Shown here in pieces: positions 34,875-41,776 of a DNA stretch of 41,776 nucleotides. Within the stretch, counting starts at the first letter, position 1, and each line of letters starts with the position of its first letter. The stretch comes from HGM04593 sp045644465 (lineage in GTDB: Bacteria; Bacteroidota; Bacteroidia; Bacteroidales; Bacteroidaceae): NCBI GenBank assembly GCA_045644465.1, contig JAZRGV010000048.1:1-41776 (forward strand), read 5' to 3'. The notes below the pieces were generated by a model. That model had not been told where the DNA came from. It ran no database searches and saw only the letters and a list, made by a program, of their open reading frames with translations. Position numbers and translations under genes: made by a program.

Positions 34875-35908
34875 TGGAGCAAAAGAAAACTCGTCTTTTT
34901 ATGCCTGCCGAATGGCACAGGCAGCAGATGGTACAACTAACATGGCCTCATGAGGGTACCGACTGGAACTATATGCTTGCTGAAGTAGAGGCATGCTATG
35001 TGGAGCTTGCAAAGGCAATAAGTGTACGTGAACATCTACTCATTGTTGCGCCCGATACCAACAAGGTAAAAAACATGCTCACAAAGGCCGGTGCAACAAT
35101 GCCAAATATAACATTTTTCGAGTGCGAGACAAACGATACCTGGGCACGCGACCACGCTTTTATTACATTGCTTGGCGACAATGTGCCTCATTATGTCGAT
35201 TTCTGTTTTAATGGTTGGGGACGCAAGTTCGAGGCTGCGCTCGACAATGCTATAAACGGGAAACTCTACGATGCGGGTGTTGTAAAGGGTGAATACGAAG
35301 ATTGCACAGGATTTGTCCTCGAAGGTGGTTCTATTGAGAGTGACGGAAAAGGCACTCTTCTCACCACAAGCCAGTGTCTGTTGGCACCCCATCGCAACCA
35401 ACCTATGGAACGTGAGGATATTGAGCGTTGTTTGAAGAATATGCTTCACGTTGAACGTGTGCTATGGCTCGACTATGGTAATCTCATTGGAGATGACACC
35501 GACGGACATGTCGATACAGTTGCGCGTCTTGCTCCCAACGACACTATCGTATATATGCAATGCTGCAACAAGAATGACGAACAGTATGCCGACCTTAATG
35601 CTATGGAAGAGCAGATTAAAACGCTTCGTACTGCCGACGGCAACCCTTATCGTATGCTTGCACTCCCCTCGCCTGCTCCTATACATGACGAGGATGGTGA
35701 GCGATTGCCGGCCACATATGCCAACTTCCTCATAATGAACGGTGCGGTACTCTATCCCACATATGCACAACCTGAGAATGACGAAGAGGCCGCTCTGGTG
35801 CTTGCAAAAGCATTCCCAGGCTATGAAATAGTTGGAATTGATTGCAGAGCGTTGATTAAGCAACATGGTTCATTGCACTGTGTTACAATGCAATATCCAA
35901 AGAATTAA
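34874..35908 (+). CDS. aguA: Agmatine deiminase
   Basis: The 344-residue enzyme hydrolyses agmatine to N-carbamoylputrescine and ammonia, the second step of the arginine-decarboxylase route to putrescine. It belongs to the pentein fold. The nucleophile is the cysteine of GSLHCVTMQ (Cys336), the histidine/aspartate relay sits in DDTDGHVDTVAR (about 208-219), and the substrate-binding TNDTWARDHAF (about 85-95) and EGGSIESDG (about 152-160) match the family. It starts on the stop of the DUF2148 gene and precedes aguB by 6 bp. No arginine decarboxylase gene lies in the window. Confidence 0.95.
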   Translation: MEQKKTRLFMPAEWHRQQMVQLTWPHEGTDWNYMLAEVEACYVELAKAISVREHLLIVAPDTNKVKNMLTKAGATMPNITFFECETNDTWARDHAFITLLGDNVPHYVDFCFNGWGRKFEAALDNAINGKLYDAGVVKGEYEDCTGFVLEGGSIESDGKGTLLTTSQCLLAPHRNQPMEREDIERCLKNMLHVERVLWLDYGNLIGDDTDGHVDTVARLAPNDTIVYMQCCNKNDEQYADLNAMEEQIKTLRTADGNPYRMLALPSPAPIHDEDGERLPATYANFLIMNGAVLYPTYAQPENDEEAALVLAKAFPGYEIVGIDCRALIKQHGSLHCVTMQYPKN

Positions 35909-35914
35909 ACCTAT

Positions 35915-36811
35915 ATGAAAAAGATTGATACAATAAAGGTTGGAATTATCCAACAGACAATTGGTACAGATGTAGAACAGAACAAGCAGAAACTTGCTGC
36001 ATGCATCCGCGAAGTTGCTGCTAAAGGTGCACAGCTTGTGGTGCTTCAGGAACTTCACAACTCACCCTATTTCTGCCAGGTTGAATCAACCGAGAACTTC
36101 TCGTATGCCGAGCCTATCCCTGGCCCGTCAACCGATTTCTACAGCAAAGTTGCTGCAGAATGCAGAGTTGTGCTTGTAACGTCACTCTTTGAGGAGCGTG
36201 CAAAAGGTCTATACCACAATACTGCTGTTGTGTTCGACAGCGACGGAAGTATGGCCGGCAAATATCGCAAAATGCATATTCCCGATGATCCTGCATACTA
36301 TGAGAAATTCTATTTCACCCCTGGCGACATAGGTTTCCGTCCTATCAAAACATCGCTTGGAACACTTGGCGTACAGGTGTGCTGGGACCAGTGGTATCCC
36401 GAAGGAGCGCGTCTGATGGCTTTGCGTGGTGCTGATATCCTCATATACCCCACTGCTATTGGTTGGGAAAGCAGCGACACGCCCGAAGAAAAAGAGCGTC
36501 AGCTAGGCGCATGGCAAACCGTGCAGCGCGGACACGCTGTAGCCAACGGCTTGCCTGTAATTGCAGTGAACCGTAGCGGACACGAGCCCGACCCATCGGG
36601 AATGACAAACGGCATTCAGTTCTGGGGGCACAGCTTCGTTGCCGGCCCACAGGGTGAATTCATAGCTCATTTTGGCGAAGATGCACAATGCGAAGTTGTT
36701 GAGGTCAGTCTTAAACGTAGCGAAACAGTCCGTCAATGGTGGCCATTCTTGCGCGACCGCCGCATAGAAGAGTTCGGTGCGCTTGCAAAGCGTTTCCTTG
36801 ACGAAGAATGA
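35915..36811 (+). CDS. aguB: N-carbamoylputrescine amidase
   Basis: A 298-residue nitrilase-superfamily amidase that hydrolyses N-carbamoylputrescine to putrescine, CO2 and ammonia. The catalytic triad is Glu46 (VLQELHNS), Lys119 (KYRKMHIPDD) and Cys156 (GVQVCWDQWYPE). The segment PGDIGF and the late NGIQFWGHSF also match the plant and bacterial AguB group, which separates it from generic carbon-nitrogen hydrolases. It is the last gene of the DUF2148-aguA-aguB operon and completes putrescine formation from agmatine. Confidence 0.96.
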   Translation: MKKIDTIKVGIIQQTIGTDVEQNKQKLAACIREVAAKGAQLVVLQELHNSPYFCQVESTENFSYAEPIPGPSTDFYSKVAAECRVVLVTSLFEERAKGLYHNTAVVFDSDGSMAGKYRKMHIPDDPAYYEKFYFTPGDIGFRPIKTSLGTLGVQVCWDQWYPEGARLMALRGADILIYPTAIGWESSDTPEEKERQLGAWQTVQRGHAVANGLPVIAVNRSGHEPDPSGMTNGIQFWGHSFVAGPQGEFIAHFGEDAQCEVVEVSLKRSETVRQWWPFLRDRRIEEFGALAKRFLDEE

Positions 36812-36818
36812 CTTTTAT

Positions 36819-36865
36819 ATTCACTGTCCATGAAAAAAGCGTGGATAGTGAATAATTTCAATTTT
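36819..36865 (+). terminator. Terminator-like hairpin after aguB
   Basis: ATTCACTGTCCAT (36819-36831) pairs throughout with 36841-36853, using two G-U pairs that form only on the plus strand. The U-tract after it is broken (AATTTCAATTTT). Confidence 0.6.
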
Positions 36866-36892
36866 ATTCGATGCCATTAATATAAAAATTAT

Positions 36893-36900
36893 TAATTTTG
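36893..36900 (+). promoter_or_regulatory. -7 element for the ThiE-like gene
   Basis: TAATTTTG followed by CAG lies 37 bp before the ATG and matches TAnnTTTG. The upstream element is not clear. Confidence 0.4.
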
Positions 36901-36937
36901 CAGTCGAAATAAAGTTTATTTATTAAGTTTTGTAAAT

Positions 36938-37522
36938 ATGAAACTGGCCGTTGCCACAAAACCGACCTTTTTTATAGAAGAGGACAAGATAATAACTCGC
37001 CTTTTTGACGAGGGGCTTGATTATCTGTTCTTATATAAAGAATACCCTCATCCTCAATTTATAGAGCGTTTGCTTAATCTTATTCCAAAGAAATACCACA
37101 AACGCATATATTCCTGCAACAGCAGGCTTATGAAGGAGTACCGACTTGCCGGAACACTCTTCCCTCTTGGATCAAATCCTCCTATGGGTAACGAGAAGGG
37201 TAAGATTGTTGGTTATGCAAGTAACCTTATGCATCTTAAAGAACTTCGCAAGACCTATGACATCGTTTGCTTCGGTCCACTCGGCCGTACATTCCATTTG
37301 AGCGCAGAACTCAACGAGATTGGAAAGAAGATGATTAACAGAAATACTTGGGCTTTCGGAAACATTGATGAAGCAAACCTTAAACGCCTTACAAACTATG
37401 GTTTTGGCGGCGTAATTCTTGAAGAACTCATTTGGGACAATTTCGATTCGTGCCGTTCTACCGACTATACAGAACTCATTGCACGTTTCAAGAGAATAAA
37501 GAAATCAGTTGACAGACTGTGA
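36938..37522 (+). CDS. ThiE/TenI-like TIM-barrel protein, function uncertain
   Basis: The 194-residue protein follows the strand order of thiamine-phosphate synthase: IVGYASNLMHLKELRKTYDIVCFGPLGRTFH corresponds to the VG-S-H-x-x-E and ylGPvfxT region, and AFGNIDEANLKRLTNYGFGGVIL to the GGI-x-x-N region. However, the usual phosphate-binding GPvfpT-x-TK is replaced by GPLGRTF, the serine-histidine pair of VGVSCH is missing, and GGI has become GNI. It may therefore be a TenI-like binding or regulatory protein. No other thiamine gene is nearby, and it sits alone ahead of prs by 43 bp. Confidence 0.7.
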   Translation: MKLAVATKPTFFIEEDKIITRLFDEGLDYLFLYKEYPHPQFIERLLNLIPKKYHKRIYSCNSRLMKEYRLAGTLFPLGSNPPMGNEKGKIVGYASNLMHLKELRKTYDIVCFGPLGRTFHLSAELNEIGKKMINRNTWAFGNIDEANLKRLTNYGFGGVILEELIWDNFDSCRSTDYTELIARFKRIKKSVDRL

Positions 37523-37565
37523 TTACAAGAAAAAATAAATAACAAACCAAATTAATATCATTATT

Positions 37566-38501
37566 ATGAATAATACCCCTTACATGGTGTTTGCAGGAAC
37601 AAAGTCGCGTTACCTTGCAGAAGAGATTTGTAAAGAACTTGGTTGCGAACTCGGTCAGATGAATACAACTTACTTTGCTGACGGTGAGTTTGCTGTTTCT
37701 TATGAGGAGTCAATCCGTGGCAAGAACGTATTCCTTGTTCAGTCAACATTCCCTAACTCGGACAACCTCATGGAGCTTTTGCTTATGGTTGATGCAGCAA
37801 AGCGTGCTTCTGCAAAAAGTATCGTAGCTGTTATGCCTTACTTTGGTTGGGCACGTCAGGACCGCAAGGACAAACCACGTGTTTCTATAGGTGCAAAGCT
37901 TGTTGCTGACCTTTTGAGTGTTGCAGGTGTTAGCCGTATCATTACGATGGACCTCCATGCCGACCAGATTCAGGGTTTCTTTGATATTCCTGTTGACCAT
38001 TTGTATGCTTCAATGGTATTCATCCCATATATCAACTCACTAAAGCTTGACGATCTTGTAATCGCAACTCCTGACGTTGGTGGTTCAAAGCGTGCAAGTG
38101 CTTATGCAAAATGTCTTGGTGTACCCCTCGTACTTTGCCACAAGACACGTGCAAAGGCTAATGTAGTTGAGTCTATGCAGATTATTGGTGACGTACAGGG
38201 CAAGAACGTTGTCTTGGTTGACGATATCGTTGACACTGCAGGTACAATTTCAAAGGCTGCCGATTTGATGATGGACAACGGTGCAAAATCGGTTCGCGCT
38301 ATTGCTTCACACTGTATCATGTCTGGTAACGCATCAGAGCGTGTTCGTGAGTCTAAGATGACTGAGATTGTATTCACAAACAGCATTCCTTACAATAAAG
38401 GTTGTTCAAAGGTTAAGCAGCTTTCTGTAGCTCATGGTTTTGCCGATGCTATCAAATGTGTGCTTAACAACCAGTCAATCAGTTCACACTACATCTGCTA
38501 A
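37566..38501 (+). CDS. prs: Ribose-phosphate pyrophosphokinase
   Basis: The 311-residue enzyme makes PRPP from ribose 5-phosphate and ATP for purine, pyrimidine, histidine, tryptophan and NAD synthesis. Landmarks: FADGEFAVSYEESIRG (about 37-52), YFGWARQDRKDKPR (about 94-107), the signature DLHADQIQGFFDIPVDHLYA (from about 128) and the PRPP loop VVLVDDIVDTAGTI (about 217-230). It lacks the mitochondrial-type extension and fits class I. It may be co-transcribed with the ThiE-like gene. Codon use is strongly biased, as expected for high expression. Confidence 0.97.
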   Translation: MNNTPYMVFAGTKSRYLAEEICKELGCELGQMNTTYFADGEFAVSYEESIRGKNVFLVQSTFPNSDNLMELLLMVDAAKRASAKSIVAVMPYFGWARQDRKDKPRVSIGAKLVADLLSVAGVSRIITMDLHADQIQGFFDIPVDHLYASMVFIPYINSLKLDDLVIATPDVGGSKRASAYAKCLGVPLVLCHKTRAKANVVESMQIIGDVQGKNVVLVDDIVDTAGTISKAADLMMDNGAKSVRAIASHCIMSGNASERVRESKMTEIVFTNSIPYNKGCSKVKQLSVAHGFADAIKCVLNNQSISSHYIC

Positions 38502-38518
38502 TTGATTATAGATAATTA

Positions 38519-38564
38519 TAAAAAAGATAAATCCAAGCCACATGGCTTGGATTTATCTTTTTTA
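38519..38564. terminator. Terminator of prs
   Basis: Twenty bases, 38521-38540, pair exactly with 38543-38562 around a two-base centre; A- and T-tracts are part of the arms, so it can work in both directions. Confidence 0.85.
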
Positions 38565-38590
38565 TGTAGTTATTTATTCAAATCCCAAAT

Positions 38591-38645
38591 ATATCACAGA
38601 ATAAAGGGGAGTCATAAAAAATGACTCCCCTTTATTCTGTGGTAT
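38591..38645. terminator. Second hairpin, at the end of carB
   Basis: Arms 38591-38615 and 38621-38645 pair over 25 bp (one G-U on the plus strand) around a five-A loop. It begins 9 bp past the carB stop on the minus strand. Together with the hairpin at 38519 it separates prs and carB. Confidence 0.78.
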
Positions 38646-38653
38646 TTATCGAA

Positions 38654-41600
38654 TTACTTGAACTCGTCCCAACTCTTAACCGGCATATTCTTGACGTCAA
38701 TCTTGCAGAATGAGCGGATGAACGCGCTTGCAAGACGTGCATTGGTAATAAGCGGAATGTTGTGGTCGATAGCAGCACGACGAATGCGGTAACCGTTTGT
38801 CAACTCACGTTTTGTGTGGTTCTTTGGAATGTTGATGATAAGGTCGAAACGGTGGTCGGCAATCATCTGCATTACATTGTTCTCGGCATTTGGATCCTCG
38901 TCGGGCCAAATAACAGGTGTGGTTTTGATACCGTGTTCGTTGAGGAACTGTGCAGTACCTGATGTTGCAAAGAGGTTGTAACCCTTCTGAGCAAGTATTA
39001 TAGCTGGCTCGAGCAAATCAACCTTGGATTTTGCAGCACCTGATGACACCATAACATTCTTCTCGGGTACGTTGTAGCCTACTGCTATCATAGCATTCAA
39101 CAAAGCCTCTTCAAAGTCGTCACCAATGCAACCTACCTCGCCGGTTGATGACATATCCACTCCCAATACAGGGTCGGCCTGATGCAAACGACTGAACGAG
39201 AACTGTGATGCCTTAACACCGATGTGGTCAATATCGAATGCCGATTTATCAGGCTTTGTATATGGAGCATCGAGCATTATACGTGTAGCAGTCTCAATGA
39301 AGTTGCGCTTCAACACCTTAGATACGAATGGGAATGAACGTGATGCACGCAAGTTACACTCGATAACCTTAACCTCGTTGTTCTTTGCAAGGAACTGAAT
39401 GTTGAAAGGTCCTGAAATATTAAGCTCTTTTGCTATGCGACGGCAGATTTTCTTTATGCGACGTGCTGTCTCAAAGTAAATCTTCTGTGCAGGGAACACA
39501 AGTGTAGCATCACCAGAGTGTACACCGGCAAATTCAACGTGTTCGGAGATGGCGTATTCAACGACTTCACCATTCTGAGCCACGGCGTCGAATTCAATTT
39601 CCTTCGTTTCCTGCATGAATTGTGAAACGACCACGGGGAATTCCTTGCTCACTTCGGTAGCCATCTGGAGGAAGCGTTCGAGTTCTTCTTCATTATGACA
39701 CACGTTCATTGCCGCACCTGAGAGTACGTAAGAGGGGCGTACGAGCACGGGGAAACCTACTTCCTTCACGAATTCCTGAATGTCCTCGAGCGAAGTGAGG
39801 GCACGCCAAGCGGGTTGGTCGATGCCGAGCTTGTCGAGCATTGCAGAGAACTTGTCGCGGTTTTCAGCACGGTCGATATTTACGGGCGACGTACCGAGCA
39901 CGGGCACACCCTGGCGATGGAGTTTCATGGCCAAGTTGTTAGGAATCTGTCCGCCAACGGAAACAATGGTGCCACGGGGCTGTTCGAGGTCAATTACGTC
40001 AAGCACGCGTTCGAAAGAGAGTTCGTCGAAGTAGAGGCGGTCGCACATGTCATAGTCAGTTGACACGGTTTCGGGGTTGTAGTTAATCATGATTGACTTA
40101 TACCCGAGGTTGCGGGCCGTCTGAACAGCATTTACTGAACACCAGTCGAATTCTACCGACGAACCGATACGGTAAGCGCCGGAACCGAGCACGACTACTG
40201 ACTTTTCATTCTTATAATAGTTCACGTCATAACCTTCTACAGCATAAGTCATGTAGAGGTAGTTAGTAAGTTCGGGATGCTCAGAAGCTACGGTGTTGAT
40301 GCGCTTCACAGCAGGGATGATGCCGAGCTTCTTACGATAGTCGCGCACTTCGAGCAATGCCTTTTCCATGCCTTCTTCCGTTTTGAGCACGAAGCGTGCA
40401 ATCTGGAAGTCAGAGAAACCTGCTGCTTTCACTTCGCGGATGAGCGCTGCGGGCACTTCTTCGAGTTTGTTGTATTCTTCGAGTTTGTGCTTAAGATCCA
40501 CTATATTCTTTAGGCGACTGAGGAACCACTTATCAATCTTCGTAAGCTCTTCAATTCGCTCTACAGTATAACCTTCTTCAAGCGCCTGAGCGATGGCGAA
40601 TACACGGAGGTCTGTGGGGTTAGCGAGTTCTTCGTCAAGGTTATCGAACGATGTGTGGTTATTACCTACAAATCCGTGCATGCCCTGACCAATCATGCGG
40701 AGACCCTTCTGAATGATTTCTTCGAAGCTACGGCCGATTGACATGATTTCGCCAACAGACTTCATGCTTGAACCAATGAGGCGGCTTACGCCAGCAAACT
40801 TGGTGAGGTCCCAACGAGGAATCTTACAAATCATATAGTCAAGGTCGGGCGCCTTGTAAGCAGAGTTGGGAGTACCCATTTCTCCGATTTGGTCAAGCGT
40901 ATAGCCGAGTGCAATCTTTGCAGCAACGAAAGCAAGGGGATAACCTGTAGCCTTAGAAGCGAGGGCAGAAGAGCGGCTCAAGCGAGCGTTTACTTCGATA
41001 ACGCGGTAGTCGTTAGTTTCAGCATTAAAGGCATACTGGATGTTACACTCACCTACGATGCCAAGGTGGCGGATGGCCTTCACAGAGAGCGCCTTGAGCA
41101 TTTCAACCTGCTCTTCAGTGAGTGAGCAAGTGGGTGCCACAACGATAGATTCACCCGTATGAATGCCGAGGGGGTCGAAGTTTTCCATGCTTGCCACGGT
41201 AAAACAATGGTCGTTAGCATCGCGGATAACTTCAAATTCCACTTCCTTCCAACCCTTGAGACTTTCTTCTACGAGCACCTGGGGGGCGAAAGTAAAGGCA
41301 CTCTCCGCGAGTTCCTTAAACTGCTTTTCGTCCTTACAAATGCCCGAACCAAGTCCACCAAGCGCATAAGCCGAACGAATCATCACAGGGAAACCAATCT
41401 TATGAGCAGCCTCGAGAGCTTCGTCCAAGCCTTCGCAAGCCTGACTCACAGGAGTCTTCATTTCGATTTCATCCAACTTCTTTACGAAAAGGTCGCGATC
41501 TTCTGTGTACATGATACATTCTACTGATGTACCCAGCACTTCTACACCATATTCCTTAAGCGTGCCATTGAGGTAGAGTTCCGTACCGCAATTAAGGGCC

Positions 41601-41776
41601 GTTTGACCACCGAATGCCAAGAGGATTCCATCAGGACGCTCCTTCTTGATAATTTCAGTAACGAAGTGTGCCGTAACAGGCAAGAAATATACCTTGTCCG
41701 CTATGCCTTCAGATGTCTGAATCGTAGCAATGTTAGGATTGATGAGAACAGAACTGATGCCTTCTTCGCGAAGTGC
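38654..41776 (-). CDS. carB: Carbamoyl-phosphate synthase large subunit, 5' end outside the window
   Basis: The frame is open from the window edge to the TAA at 38654-38656, 1040 residues; by comparison with E. coli CarB (1073) about 37 N-terminal residues are missing. The visible start ALREEGISSVLINPN matches CarB residue 38 onward. Two ATP-grasp halves are present (for example GGQTALNC, EVNARLSRSSALASKATGYP in the first and GGQIPNNLA, ECNLRASRSFPFVSK in the second), then the MGS-like allosteric domain (KGYNLFATSGTAQFL). It makes carbamoyl phosphate from bicarbonate, ammonia and two ATP. Glutamate codons switch abruptly from mostly GAA (41776 down to about 39533) to mostly GAG (from about 39470 to the end). 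Confidence 0.97.
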   Translation of the reverse strand, partial: ALREEGISSVLINPNIATIQTSEGIADKVYFLPVTAHFVTEIIKKERPDGILLAFGGQTALNCGTELYLNGTLKEYGVEVLGTSVECIMYTEDRDLFVKKLDEIEMKTPVSQACEGLDEALEAAHKIGFPVMIRSAYALGGLGSGICKDEKQFKELAESAFTFAPQVLVEESLKGWKEVEFEVIRDANDHCFTVASMENFDPLGIHTGESIVVAPTCSLTEEQVEMLKALSVKAIRHLGIVGECNIQYAFNAETNDYRVIEVNARLSRSSALASKATGYPLAFVAAKIALGYTLDQIGEMGTPNSAYKAPDLDYMICKIPRWDLTKFAGVSRLIGSSMKSVGEIMSIGRSFEEIIQKGLRMIGQGMHGFVGNNHTSFDNLDEELANPTDLRVFAIAQALEEGYTVERIEELTKIDKWFLSRLKNIVDLKHKLEEYNKLEEVPAALIREVKAAGFSDFQIARFVLKTEEGMEKALLEVRDYRKKLGIIPAVKRINTVASEHPELTNYLYMTYAVEGYDVNYYKNEKSVVVLGSGAYRIGSSVEFDWCSVNAVQTARNLGYKSIMINYNPETVSTDYDMCDRLYFDELSFERVLDVIDLEQPRGTIVSVGGQIPNNLAMKLHRQGVPVLGTSPVNIDRAENRDKFSAMLDKLGIDQPAWRALTSLEDIQEFVKEVGFPVLVRPSYVLSGAAMNVCHNEEELERFLQMATEVSKEFPVVVSQFMQETKEIEFDAVAQNGEVVEYAISEHVEFAGVHSGDATLVFPAQKIYFETARRIKKICRRIAKELNISGPFNIQFLAKNNEVKVIECNLRASRSFPFVSKVLKRNFIETATRIMLDAPYTKPDKSAFDIDHIGVKASQFSFSRLHQADPVLGVDMSSTGEVGCIGDDFEEALLNAMIAVGYNVPEKNVMVSSGAAKSKVDLLEPAIILAQKGYNLFATSGTAQFLNEHGIKTTPVIWPDEDPNAENNVMQMIADHRFDLIINIPKNHTKRELTNGYRIRRAAIDHNIPLITNARLASAFIRSFCKIDVKNMPVKSWDEFK

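Noticed and set aside
41600..41683. A TTG start of carB at 41683
   Set aside because: The reading frame continues upstream to the window edge with clear CarB sequence (ALREEGISS), so the true start lies outside.

Overview
The window looks like the chromosome of a member of the Bacteroidales, probably a gut or oral Bacteroides/Prevotella-like species. The evidence is the TTTG-N19-21-TAnnTTTG type of promoter in front of several genes, the scarcity of strong Shine-Dalgarno sites, a 23-residue leucine-rich-repeat (BspA-like) exported protein with the C-terminal modules usual in Prevotella/Bacteroides, a two-gene PyrK/PyrD dihydroorotate dehydrogenase, and a GyrA with the phylum-typical quinolone-region sequence. 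No rRNA, insertion sequence, prophage, CRISPR array or plasmid gene was seen. Most of the window is ordinary housekeeping chromosome with several secreted or lipid-related accessory genes.

Layout. 1-1243: the tail of an unknown gene and a secreted protein with an internal duplication. 1286-3705 (minus): a gadB-glsA acid-resistance pair. 4012-5028: galE. 5104-8220 (minus): a small winged-helix protein, a C_GCAxxG_C_C protein, an M3 peptidase and tRNA-Arg(ACG). 8342-10627 (minus): a patatin fused to an outer-membrane barrel. 10858-15876 (plus): ettA, an aminotransferase and a GH20 hexosaminidase. About 1.1 kb of AT-rich non-coding DNA then leads to an XRE regulator at 17020. 17775-19447: pyrK-pyrD. 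19648-22710: the LRR protein. 22823-23500 (minus): trmD. 23844-27667: gyrA and a TPR protein. 27774-28976 (minus): a second aminotransferase. 28977-29753: a gap ending in a strongly structured leader for a PEGA-like lipoprotein. 30246-34142: a tRNA-dihydrouridine synthase, a patatin, a TlpA-like thioredoxin and a PLD lipoprotein. 34341-36811: a DUF2148 ferredoxin-like gene with aguA and aguB for putrescine synthesis. 36938-38501: a ThiE-like protein and prs. 38654-41776 (minus): carB, cut by the window edge.

How the genes work together. GlsA releases ammonia and glutamate from glutamine, and GadB consumes a proton while decarboxylating glutamate; the usual GadC antiporter is not in the window. 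AguA and AguB convert agmatine to putrescine. CarB, PyrK/PyrD and Prs all feed pyrimidine nucleotide synthesis, although they sit in separate transcription units. Two patatins and a phospholipase D protein give the window three phospholipid-active candidates.

Most interesting observations: a sharp change of glutamate codon use inside carB near 39,470-39,535 (a recombination or assembly joint); a structured RNA-like leader at about 29,595-29,707; a 121-bp element with perfect 17-bp terminal inverted repeats after ettA; a cruciform-like element with mutually exclusive hairpins upstream of gyrA; and an intrinsic terminator for the TlpA gene buried inside the opposing PLD gene. I found no convincing new multi-gene system.
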